This document shows, piece after piece, positions 1-9,230 of a stretch of 64,000 nt of DNA. The stretch's first letter is position 1. Each line of letters starts with the position of its first letter. Source of the DNA: Arctopsyche grandis (lineage: Eukaryota; Arthropoda; Insecta; Trichoptera; Hydropsychidae). The translations under genes were made by a program, and so were the position numbers. Location: NCBI RefSeq assembly GCF_051622035.1, contig NC_135366.1, forward strand, positions 191,001 through 255,000, written 5' to 3'. The notes below the pieces were generated by a model. That model was not told the origin of the DNA. It worked only from the letters and a program-made list of their open reading frames with translations, and ran no database searches.

Positions 1-390
1 GTTTCTGTACATTTCAACTTGTTTTTTATTTAGGAAACGAAATAATCGTGTCGCATTTTAACCCCCTTGACCGTCATGTTTTCGGGAGGGGGGGGGGGGG
101 GGTCGAACGGTTTGGGGGCTCCCTGCGGGCGATCTATTCTATGGGAAGTTACGACCGACCTCTCCTCGGGAGCACTCTTCGAACAATTACATAATTGAAG
201 GCGAGCGAGCGCGTAGAAAACGTTCGGAGGGTGCGAAGACGATGAAAGCGAAAGCGAAAGCGAAATCGGCGGGTTCGTTTAAATCTTCGTGGCGAGGCAC
301 GTCGTGGCGAGGCGAAAAGCGAAAATGTTGACAGGCGACAGAAGAGGCGCGAAACGTCACACGAGCCGACGACTATCGGACTATCGGACT
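1..390. other. AT/GC-mixed flank with a 15-G run
   Basis: I recognise no gene here. A run of 15 G residues lies at about 88-102, followed by short purine repeats (GCGAAA units near 245-270) and GGCGAGGC repeats near 290-315. The stretch leads into the GC-rich block that follows and may be the outer part of a promoter region. Confidence 0.4.
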
Positions 391-1315
391 ATTCACGCGG
401 TCCGCTTTGTCTCTAAATGCGATCGTGACGAATCAAAATCAGAGTGAAGTAAGAAAAAAAATGGCATACGCGAATCGGCGAGTCGGCGAATCCGAATGTC
501 GAACGCTCGAACGTTCCAGAGAGCGGGGAAGAGCGAACTGTCAAAAGTGCGGAGAGGGGAGGGGAAGGTGGGGGAGGGGTGGAGTGGAGGTGGAAGTGGC
601 AGCACTGCACTTGACTGCATCGAGCACGGCCGCGGAGGCGAGGGGAGTGGCGGGGAGGGGAGGGGAAAGAAAGAGCGAGAGAGACTGACCTCGTGGGGCG
701 CAGAGGCGGGGGCGGCGGGGGCGACCGCTACGGGGGCGGAGGCCGAGGCGGTCGAGGGCGCAGCCGCAGCCGCAGCCGTAGAGGCGGAGGCGGACGTAGA
801 CGCAGACTGGTGTCGATCTCGATCTCGATCTCGATCTCGATCTCGTTCCCGATCCCGATCCCGCTGGCGCTCCCGCTCCCGCTCGGGCGGGGTGGGCGGG
901 GAGGGCGGCATGTGTGCGGGCGGGGAGGGCGGTGGGCGGGAGGCGGCAATCAGCGGACGCGCGGCGGCGGCCGCAGCATCCCGCGGAGCCGCCGAGCCGC
1001 CGAGCCGCTGAGCCGCGAACCGCGAGCCGCGAAACCGCGAAGCCGCCCGCCGCTAACGCGCGCGGCTATGCCCGCCGATCGATGTGCCGCGGCCGCCCTC
1101 GCGATCCACTCGCCGCTCGCCGCTCGCCGCTCGTCACTCGTCACTCGCCTGGCTCACTCACCCACTCACCCACACACCCACACACCCACACTCACACACA
1201 CGCACACGCCACAGTCGCACTCGCCCTCACGCACACCCGCGCACTCTCGTCCGCGCAGAGCAGCCACCCGTCACGTGCCGCGTCGAGCCTGCCCTGCTCT
1301 CCCACAAACCAACTT
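391..1315. promoter_or_regulatory. GC- and CpG-rich low-complexity block, possible CpG-rich promoter or 5' UTR
   Basis: About 900 bp stand out sharply from the AT-rich surroundings. The block contains GGGGAGG purine tracts, a hexamer array of GATCTC units (about 810-845), GCCGAGCC and GCCGCTCG repeats and CACCCACA tracts near 1160-1200. Many overlapping frames stay open on both strands because of composition, and their products are only Arg/Gly/Ser/Pro repeats. A CpG-rich promoter or first exon of a gene lying outside the window is possible but not shown. It ends abruptly where LINE sequence begins near 1320. Confidence 0.35.
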
Positions 1316-1319
1316 ACAA

Positions 1320-2372
1320 ACAACTTACAACTTTTTTAAAAAGGATATTACATGTATTGAAAGAGTTCAAAGGAGAATTTCAAAGATTCCTTCTGAACTC
1401 AAATCACTTTCTTATAATGAAAGATTGAAAATAATGAATCTCACTACATTGGAGACGAGAAGAACTAGAGGTGACTTAATCAAAGTCTATAAAATTCTTA
1501 ATAATCACTATAATTGTCATATGTCTAATGTTATTTCATTCAACATAAATACTCACCTCAGAGGTCACTCGCTTAGACTCCAAAAAGATCTAATAAATTG
1601 ATCAGAGATACATTATTTTCTAACAGAGTGGTTTCAGTTTGGAATAGTCTTCCCAACGATTTAGTAAACTCAATTAATATTAATATTTTTAAGAATAAAC
1701 TTGATACTTTTTTTAAAAAGGATTTTTGTGATTCTTCTTTCCCATAATCATATTTCTGTATTTTTTTCTTTTTTGTTTATATATTTGATATTTTTTTTCT
1801 TCTCTTATTTTATTTTATTTTAATATTGTTTTTTTTTTTAATGTATTTTAATTTTTCTCATTTTTTTATTGCATATATGTATAATTTGTAAAATATTGTT
1901 GCGTAGGTGTGGGTGGAGGATCCAAGTAAAAGGCCAACAGTCGTTTCACAGCATTTATTGATGATTAAGAAGATACACGCAGTGTCACTGCTAAGTCCAG
2001 AATGACATGATATCGCCTACGTACCGCCTTATAAAGGGTAGATCTCTCAGGACGCCTAATCTGTTTACCTGTTGTATAGTCACGTATTCGGATATGTATT
2101 TCCACGACATTGGGTCTTCCCGTACCGATTCTGAGAAATAACTAATAACGGTCATTGTTTAGCCTAAATGCACTTAGAGTCCAGATATAATCCTGGAAGT
2201 AAGTGCAAGCACTTACATAGTTAATCCGATAACAGATAACCCTTGAACGATCACATAGTCTCTGGGATTCTATTCGTTTGATCCGTGGCGTACGTAACAT
2301 TATGTTTATTCAAACCCCTTGGGCCTATCGGCTTTGCCGCCTCCCCCAAGTATATTAAATAAATAAATAAAC
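1320..2372 (+). mobile_element. 5'-truncated LINE (jockey/CR1-like) reverse transcriptase tail, split by a solo LTR
   Basis: From about 1326 the translation reads like the C-terminal end of a non-LTR reverse transcriptase: an IERVQRRISKIPSELK-type motif, then YNERLKIMNL and a TRRTRGDLIKVYKIL-type motif. After a one-base frame change near 1592 the next frame continues with SNRVVSVWNSLPNDLV-type sequence to a stop near 1747. The 3' UTR is interrupted at 1897-2299 by an LTR and resumes with a TTGGGCCTATCGGC segment, ending in an (AAAT)n tail near 2355-2372. Everything 5' of the last ~140 codons is absent, as is usual for 5'-truncated LINE insertions. Confidence 0.8.
1897..2299 (-). mobile_element. 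Solo LTR (403 bp) inserted in LINE 3' UTR
   Basis: The segment starts TGTTGCGTA and ends TACGTAACA, so it has TG...CA ends with short inverted repeats. Read on the - strand it has a TATA-like TATAAGG and, further on, an AATAAA signal, in the usual U3-R order. It separates two parts of one LINE 3' UTR. No clean target duplication is visible (ATAT versus TTAT). No internal coding region accompanies it, so it is a solo LTR fossil; the family (Ty3/gypsy or other) cannot be fixed. Confidence 0.65.
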
Positions 2373-2609
2373 AAAAGACACACCACCGTCATTAGATGCA
2401 CCAAAAAACAATTACTTTTTTTTTACTTCGTATCATTTTGAAAATCGATCGGGAGTAACGAAATCGCCACGATCGCCGTCGATTTCGAAACGAACTCCGC
2501 TCGATCCTTTTTATTCTGCATGTGTGCCCATTATGTTTGAAATAAATAAATAAAACAAAACAGGCGAAAATAAACAGAGTGGGACTTTTTTTATTTAGAT
2601 ACTTTTAAA
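2373..2609. other. AT-rich spacer, no gene seen
   Basis: Short unannotated sequence between the LINE tail and the left end of the hAT remnant. It includes a T-rich tract near 2417 and a second AAATAAATAAATAAAA run near 2540 that could be another retroposon tail. No coding feature is supported. Confidence 0.4.
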
Positions 2610-2758
2610 CAAGGTGACCAAACGTCACCCTTTGGGGAGGATTGTCCTCCTTTAATCGAATTATTAAAGAAAGAAAGTGGACAGAAGATGTACATAATTG
2701 ATATGAAATGGATGACTATTTTTGAATTATTGAAATATCGAAATATTCTTCATGACAA

Positions 2759-2920
2759 TATGGAGGATGAACGAATGAGACGACTGGCATGTTAATGCAC
2801 GTGTTTATTATATGACAGCTGAAGACAGAGTGAGTAGTGGCTCTCCGAACCCAGCCGAGTTGGTTCCCACTCGTAGGAAGGCAACCAAGCTCGACCATGT
2901 CGTATAAGCGAGCCGCCACA
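2759..2920 (-). mobile_element. Solo LTR of the TRIM family (162 bp), TSD ACAA
   Basis: It is nearly identical to both LTRs of the TRIM at 21959-23047, with only a few mismatches. It runs from TATGGAGGATG to GCCGCCACA and is flanked by ACAA on both sides (2755-2758 and 2921-2924). It interrupts a hAT transposase remnant, so it is younger than that element. On the - strand it carries an AATAAA-type signal. Solo-LTR fossil without internal region. Confidence 0.85.
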
Positions 2921-3069
2921 ACAATATAAAAATTTTGATTGAAATGGCATTGTGTTTGCCGGGTACGAACGCCAACGTAGAGCGAACATTTTCCATTTGC
3001 AATTATATCTGAACAAATGAAAAATCCAGACTAGCGGTTGAAACATTGGCAGGAATGATTACAGTTAAA

Positions 3070-3725
3070 TGTAATATTTATTTATTTATTTTATTTTTAC
3101 GGTCAAGAAAAAATTGACCATTTTACATGTTGGAAATAGAAAAAGAAAAAAATATATAAAATAAATTAAAATGAAATATAAAAGAAAAATACACATACAT
3201 TCATATACTACAAAATAAATTACATTATATTAAAAAAATATTTAAATAAAATAGATTTCATGTTGTATTTACTAACAATGAATAAATCGACCATGGACAA
3301 TTCGTTTCCAACTCTGTGCAGTCTCAACATAGCTGAGTTCAATTAGTAATTAGTGGTAAACCTGGGCATATCAAAAAGATGGTTACATCTAATTGATCTA
3401 CCCCGCACATGGAAGCACACTAAACTCACCAAATCAGAGCATTTAATAGTGCCATTAAGAAGACCACACAGAATTGAAATATCGTTAATTTTCCTTCTGT
3501 CATATAATTTTAGCAAATTAAGTTTCCTGTAAATTATAACATTACTGACATGATGATTATGACTTTTAAAAAATTTTAATTTGATGAATCTAATGAACTT
3601 TATTTGCACTGACTATTATGTTAATTTGTTTCGTTAAATAAGGAGACCAAATAGTAGAATTGTACTCTAATTGGTTTCTAACCAGAGTGGTGTATAAAAT
3701 TTTAATCGTATTATAAATACGAATA
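3070..3725 (-). mobile_element. LINE fragment (jockey-like), RT C-terminus and tail
   Basis: On the - strand, NQLEYNSTIWSPYL near 3690-3650 is the typical end of a LINE reverse transcriptase. It is followed, after disruptions, by KLYDRRKINDISILCGLLNG near 3510-3450. The fragment ends at an (AAAT)n tail (TTTATTTATTTT on the + strand near 3080). The frame is broken several times. It lies inside the hAT remnant. Confidence 0.7.
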
Positions 3726-4007
3726 TAAATCTAGATTGCATAGCGTTCCTGAATTTATAGAAAAAAAATGAAGATTTACTCAAAAAAAACGATAAATATT
3801 GTTGAATTGAGTAAGTTGCATCAGGTAACTAAGAAAAATTTAAATAGTTTTCTAAAAGTTTTTGAACTTCGAACTGTTTTTTTGGTAAATTGAAATCATT
3901 AACATTGTAATAAATCGACAATATGATCAATAAAGAATGTTACTTAACAATTTTTTTTTTCATTTTTATCAAAGTATCCTCTGACATTTTCAAAACCTGG
4001 ACACCTT

Positions 4008-4367
4008 ATTTTAAATATGTGGAAAAAACAGATGAAGATTTTGAGTGTTAAATGTTCCAAGATCGAGATTTTTGCAACTTGCACAAGATAGCTTTTTGCG
4101 AAATAATCACCGAACCGAAAAAAACGTAGCCCCCTAGCATGGTTTACAGGTATACAATCCCAAAAATCACCCCCTGAAGTGTTTTTGGTAATATTTTATT
4201 CTTGTATTTATCCTTGCTTGATCGATAACGGTGAAAACCGATATTTGAATAAATGTAGGGAAACTTGTCGGTTGCATATTGATATGCAAACATATTCATT
4301 CTGCACGTGCACAACACAAAGAAACGTAACGTACAAGTCATATTCCCAATATTAAATTTAAACCATC
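4008..4367. other. AT-rich spacer, no gene seen
   Basis: No coding or repeat feature recognised. The last four bases (CATC, 4364-4367) are the left copy of the target duplication of the LTR element that follows. Confidence 0.4.
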
Positions 4368-5282
4368 TGTAGGCGGGGTACGATGTGTTGACCGTATCCC
4401 GGCCTAACGAAACACTGTTGTGTGGTTCAAAGATGGGGTCACCAATGTAGGCGGGGTAGCGATGTGTTGACAGCGCTGTTGGATGATCAGAAGGTTGCGT
4501 AGATCACGTCGGAGTAGTACCAATGTAGGCGGGTTACATGTGTGTTGACCGTATCCCGGCCTAACGAAACACTGTTGTGCTAGTTTTATAAAGTTTTATT
4601 GTTTGCCTATGGTTGTACAAAGGTATGGTATTTGTGGGCAAAAGTACGTCGTTCAGCGGTCTCTGGATATGGTAGAGTGTCGCTGGCTCAGCATTCAGCT
4701 ATGTACGGAAGGTCTCTGGATACGGCAGTGTGTTGCTGGCTCGTCCGGCTGGTTGATCTTCCAAGTCCGCGTAGTGTAGTGGTGGCTGGTCAGGAGCTGT
4801 ATGTTGACTGGTCTGCTGCTGTGTGTCGACGCTTGCTGCTGTGGGTCGACTGGTCTGGTGCTGTGTGTCGACGCTTGCTGTTGTGGGTCGACTCGCGTTG
4901 TTTGGGTTGTACCTCCTTTTATAGTGTTTTTGGAATGCTTGGTGGAAGTGGTTATTGACGCGTACGAAAGGAATTTTGTTTTCGTCGAGGCGTCGAATTT
5001 TCTGGAATGCTTGATGGAAGTGGTTATTGACGCGTACGAGAGGAATTTTGTTTTCGTCGAGGCGTCGAATTTTCTGGAATGCTTGGCGCCTTTCCGCTCG
5101 ATGTATTTTAATGGTGGCGGCGTGTTTCGACCGGTTTGGTTCCACTCGACTGGTAGGGGCGTTCCGCTTGAGTTTAATATAACGACTACAGGTGCATGTC
5201 GTCTGGGTTTCGGGAATGTAGTTTGTTGTTGCGGAATATTCTCGAATGTTTCGATGACGATGACGACGACGAGATTCCTACA
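4368..5282 (-). repeat. LTR, left copy (3' LTR by inferred orientation)
   Basis: The repeat carries the element-start motif TGTAGGCGGG three times (about 4368, 4451 and 4524). The second copy is preceded by the same GGGGTCACCAA sequence that abuts the inner edge of the other LTR. The remainder contains short duplicated GTCGAC-rich and GAATTTTGTTTTCGTCGAGG blocks (near 4970 and 5045). Confidence 0.85.
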
Positions 5283-5573
5283 TGGCTCTCCGGTGAGTGT
5301 TAACGATGTGTGTGATTTTGTGGGAATCTTGATGTGTTGGAGTCTATTGACTCGATGGCGTCGTTGTTTGTCCGGTTGTGCTGGAGAAAGTTGTCTCGAC
5401 AGCGGGTCTTGTGTTGCATGCCGGTCCAAGTCTTGTTCTCTACCAGGTTGCTTATTTTGGGCGAGCTGCGTTGGTAGTGAAGGTTTGCGATGGCTTGGAT
5501 GGTGCTGTTGTGCAGGCTGCTGTGTTCTGCGTGGAGTCATTCGCGTGACTGTTTTGCTGGTTGTGCTGGAGTT

Positions 5574-6090
5574 AGTTGTCTCGGCAGCGGGTCTTGCGTG
5601 AAGAACGTTGGTTGACGAAGTGCGTTGAGTGCTGGTCTTCGTTGGTTGTGCTGGAGTTAGTTGTCTCGACAGCGGATCTTGCGTGAAGAACGTTGGTTGA
5701 CGAAGTGCGTTGAGTGCTGGTCTTCGTTGGTTGTGCTGGAGTTAGTTGTCTCGACAGCGGATCTTGCGTGAAGAACGTTGGTTGACGAAGTGCGTTGAGT
5801 GCTGGTCTTCGTTGGTTGTGCTGGAGTTAGTTGTCTCGACAGCGGATCTTGCGTGAAGAACGTTGGTTGACGAAGTGCGTTGAGTGCTGGTCTTCGTTGG
5901 TTGTGCTGGAGTTAGTTGTCTCGACAGCGGGTCTTGCGTGAAGAACGTTGGTTTACGAAGTGCGTTGAGTGCTGGTCTTCGTTGGTTGTGCTGGAGTTAG
6001 TTGTCTCGACAGCGGGATTTGTGTGGAGACTGTTGGTTAGCGAAGTGCGTTGAGTGCTGGTCTTCGTTGGTTGTGCTGGAGTTAGTTGGC
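5574..6090. repeat. 85-bp tandem array, about six copies
   Basis: Units beginning AGTTGTCTCGACAGCGG recur every ~85 bp (about 5574, 5659, 5744, 5829, 5914, 5999) with few mismatches. The array forms the first part of the interior of the young LTR element. Because 85 is not a multiple of three, no reading frame is maintained through it. Confidence 0.85.
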
Positions 6091-6439
6091 TCAGTGGCGG
6101 TTTGTTTCGCCGGTTGTGCTGGAGTGGGTTGACTCAACAGCGGGTTGTGTTGGTAGCTGGTCCATATGTACTTTCACACCATGTTACTGTTGCGGTCGTT
6201 ACAATGGTAGTGAAGGTTTGTGACGGTCTGGACGGTGCTGTTGTGCAGGCTGCGGCGTCCTGCATGGGCTCATCGAGGTGATGAATCATCGAAGGTGTGA
6301 TGAGCGGTGCTGGCGGATCAACAGTAGTGGATCCATTTGGTTGTTGTCTCCGGGTTGCGTTTTGTTGTGGCGAAAGCTGCGGAGTTGTTTGACATGGTCA
6401 CTAGTTGTGGGGACATGTAGCGGACTGCGTTTGAAGTCT

Positions 6440-7075
6440 GCGTTGAGGGTTGCGTTGTAGACTGCGTTGAAGGCTGCGGTTGCGTGAAGTCTGCGGTTGC
6501 TATGTAGGCTGCGATGTGGGCTGCGATGTGGGCTGCTATGTAGGCTGCGATGTAGGCTGCTATGTAGGCTGCGATGTGGGCTGCTATGTAGGCTGCGATG
6601 TGGGCTGCTATGTAGGCTGCGATGTGGGCTGCTATGTAGGCTGCGATGTGGGCTGCTATGTAGGCTGCGATGTGGGCTGCTATGTAGGCTGCGATGTGGG
6701 CTGCTATGAAGGCTGCGATGTGGGCTGCTATGTAGGCTGCGATGTGGGCTGCTATGTAGGCTGCGCTGTTGACTGCTGTCGTGGCGGCTGTTGGTTGTTG
6801 TGGAGGCTGCACTGTGGGCTGCCGTGTTGACTGCGCTGTTGACTGCTATGAAGGCTGCGATGTAGGCTGCTATGTAGGCTGCGCTGTGGGCTGCGATGTT
6901 GACTGCGCTGTGGGCTGCTATGTAGGCTGCGCTGTGGGCTGCTATGTAGGCTGCGATGTGGGCTGCTATGTAGGCTGCGCTGTGGGCTGCTATGTAGGCT
7001 GTGCTGTGGGCTGCTATGTAGGCTGCGATCTGGGCTGCAATGTGGACTGCGCTGTTGACTGCTATGAAGGCTGCG
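6440..7075. repeat. 24-bp tandem array (GGCTGC[G/T]ATGT unit)
   Basis: About 26 units of GGCTGCGATGTGGGCTGCTATGTA and variants. The period is a multiple of three, so several frames on both strands stay open. Their products (VGCYVGCD, AAYIAAHI, SLHSSPHR repeats) look like consequences of the repeat rather than proteins. It forms the second half of the element interior. Confidence 0.9.
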
Positions 7076-7098
7076 TAGTTCAAAGATGGGGTCACCAA

Positions 7099-8013
7099 TG
7101 TAGGCGGGGTACGATGTGTTGACCGTATCCCGGCCTAACGAAACACTGTTGTGTGGTTCAAAGATGGGGTCACCAATGTAGGCGGGGTAGCGATGTGTTG
7201 ACAGCGCTGTTGGATGATCAGAAGGTTGCGTAGATCACGTCGGAGTAGTACCAATGTAGGCGGGTTACATGTGTGTTGACCGTATCCCGGCCTAACGAAA
7301 CACTGTTGTGCTAGTTTTATAAAGTTTTATTGTTTGCCTATGGTTGTACAAAGGTATGGTATTTGTGGGCAAAAGTACGTCGTTCAGCGGTCTCTGGATA
7401 TGGTAGAGTGTCGCTGGCTCAGCATTCAGCTATGTACGGAAGGTCTCTGGATACGGCAGTGTGTTGCTGGCTCGTCCGGCTGGTTGATCTTCCAAGTCCG
7501 CGTAGTGTAGTGGTGGCTGGTCAGGAGCTGTATGTTGACTGGTCTGCTGCTGTGTGTCGACGCTTGCTGCTGTGGGTCGACTGGTCTGGTGCTGTGTGTC
7601 GACGCTTGCTGTTGTGGGTCGACTCGCGTTGTTTGGGTTGTACCTCCTTTTATAGTGTTTTTGGAATGCTTGGTGGAAGTGGTTATTGACGCGTACGAAA
7701 GGAATTTTGTTTTCGTCGAGGCGTCGAATTTTCTGGAATGCTTGATGGAAGTGGTTATTGACGCGTACGAGAGGAATTTTGTTTTCGTCGAGGCGTCGAA
7801 TTTTCTGGAATGCTTGGCGCCTTTCCGCTCGATGTATTTTAATGGTGGCGGCGTGTTTCGACCGGTTTGGTTCCACTCGACTGGTAGGGGCGTTCCGCTT
7901 GAGTTTAATATAACGACTACAGGTGCATGTCGTCTGGGTTTCGGGAATGTAGTTTGTTGTTGCGGAATATTCTCGAATGTTTCGATGACGATGACGACGA
8001 CGAGATTCCTACA
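7099..8013 (-). repeat. LTR, right copy (5' LTR by inferred orientation)
   Basis: It matches the left LTR over its full 915 bp with no difference that I noticed. Immediately inside it, the - strand reads TTGGTGACCCCATC, a candidate primer-binding site. It is followed outside by the CATC target duplication. Confidence 0.85.
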
Positions 8014-8017
8014 CATC

Positions 8018-8685
8018 CATTAAATATGAAATGTGTAATAGCTTATTTTTACTTAAATAATTACAGATATCTCAATTTATTGGTAATTTTCGTAATAATT
8101 ATAAATCTATTTATTCTTGAAAAAATCATTAGATTTCACCGAACATGCATAAAAATAAAAAAATTTACAAAAATTATATATTGAAGATGATTTTTTTTAA
8201 ATATTAATAAAAATAGTGAGTCCACATATCTTGATAATTTTCAAAACATGTTAATGATTTACTTAATTTGCTTTTTTTAATGTAATTTATTTTCATATTT
8301 TCAATAAGTATTTCTTTATAATAGAACTGTGATTAATTACATTATTACGTCAATCTAGTACATTATTACATCGAGCTCAAAAACATCATTCTCCGAAAAA
8401 ATCTTCCATTGACTTAATGGTGACTTCATATGGAAGGTTTTGTGAGTCAGCGATCAGTTAAATAATGATAAAAAAAAAAAACATTCTTGCCAAGACAAGA
8501 AAGATTTTTAACGATATCCAATATTCTAATTTTTTAACATAAAAATCCATTTATCAATGGGCATAGAGTTTAGTACACATACATATGTATGTATATTTGA
8601 GAATATCTGAACTTCGTTAATATTTACTACATTTTATATATACTACATTTATTTACTGAATATTTACTACATTTATTGTGAGTGT
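8018..8685. other. AT-rich spacer, no gene seen
   Basis: Poly-A/T-rich sequence with CATACATATGTATGTATA-like microsatellite near 8575. Nothing coding is supported. Confidence 0.4.
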
Positions 8686-8929
8686 TACAAATCGCTGCAA
8701 ACGAAGCGGCTGCATTTCGGTATTTGATGTCTCGACAAAATTCGCCACTGTTTTTAAGCATGTACGAAAGACGAGATATTCATTGGGTTGCGCAGATGAT
8801 ATTTCGATGTGCATTGATGATTGGCAATTATTAAAATTGAGTTGGATCTTTCTGGCAAGTTTAAAAAGGCAAAAATTGAGACAAAAGTATGAAATGAGCA
8901 TGCAGTCGCGTCGTTTGCAGCGATTTGTA
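8686..8929. mobile_element. MITE-like element with ~27-bp terminal inverted repeats
   Basis: The left end reads TACAAATCGCTGCAAACGA and the right end is its near-exact reverse complement (TCGTTTGCAGCGATTTGTA). The ~190-bp interior, including TACGAAAGACGA and GTTGGATCTTTCTGGCAAG, recurs in the copy at 39375-39582. It has no coding capacity. It is a non-autonomous DNA transposon of unassigned superfamily (hAT and piggyBac are possible). Confidence 0.75.
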
Positions 8930-9007
8930 GCGGAGTACCTGTGAGTATGTGTCTCTGTCCTGAGCAGCTCTAAATAGTGCCTAAAATCTTAAATCTTAAA
9001 TCTTAAT

Positions 9008-9120
9008 CATGGAAAATCTGGCACGCGAACTATATCATATTAATGAGAGCTCAAGTGCCAGATATTTCGTGTTCGCAATTTTCGTGGCAACGATTGTAGT
9101 GTGCGAAATAATCCGTTAAC
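9008..9120 (-). repeat. Short interspersed repeat (~110 bp family), copy 1
   Basis: Shares AATCTGGCAC, GTGCCAGATAT, TTCGCAATTTT and AATAATCCGTTAAC blocks with segments at about 30807, 34660 and 35793. It lies just upstream of the PI synthase gene. Confidence 0.6.
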
Positions 9121-9230
9121 CGAATCGAACGATCTCACATGGCAACACCAAAGTTGGTGATATTATTCAGCTGGTCGCTGTCAGGCGTGGTCGTGTCTTT
9201 GCGTCGACTGGAATTTGATCTTTTCTCGAG

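Larger units (their letters stand above)
2610..4007 (+). mobile_element. Decayed hAT-type DNA transposon carrying nested insertions
   Basis: At 2923-3060 the + strand encodes the conserved hAT C-terminal block (ALCLPGTNANVERTFSI, then KSRLAVETLAGM) with an internal stop after CNYI. At 2720-2758 the upstream piece FELLKYRNILHDN continues the same reading, so the 162-bp LTR at 2759-2920 split the old transposase. Candidate ends are CAAGGTGACC at 2610 and GGACACCTT ending at 4007, flanked by CTTTTAAA and ATTTTAAA (7 of 8 match), as expected for hAT 8-bp duplications. A LINE fragment lies inside the right half. The copy is inactive. Confidence 0.6.
4368..8013 (-). mobile_element. Non-autonomous LTR element, looks structurally whole, very young
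   Basis: Two 915-bp direct repeats (4368-5282 and 7099-8013) appear identical by eye, start TGTAGG and end CCTACA, and are flanked by CATC on both sides (4364-4367 and 8014-8017). Between them lie 1816 bp of tandem arrays with no gag, pol or env. Orientation is inferred as minus: the inner edge of the right LTR reads TTGGTGACCCC on the - strand, a plausible primer-binding site, and an AATAAA signal lies in the LTR on that strand. Identical LTRs imply recent insertion, or recent homogenisation. With no enzymes of its own it would depend on an autonomous relative. It is TRIM/LARD-like; the 4-bp duplication suits Ty3/gypsy-type integrases, but the superfamily is unproven. Confidence 0.85.

Noticed and set aside
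393-1011. Arg/Asp/Ser-rich frames on both strands
   Set aside because: Direct products of the GATCTC hexamer and GC-rich repeats; no conserved sequence and no start context.
4599-5601. Cys/Val-rich frames in the 915-bp LTRs
   Set aside because: They lie within LTR sequence, on the strand opposite to the inferred transcript, and have no similarity to retroelement proteins.
5574-7075. CRISPR-like appearance of the tandem arrays
   Set aside because: Units are contiguous without unique spacers and lie between LTRs in an animal genome.
6286-7098. 270-codon repetitive frame antisense to the 24-bp array
   Set aside because: It arises because the repeat period is a multiple of three and begins across the LTR boundary without an ATG; not annotated as a gene.
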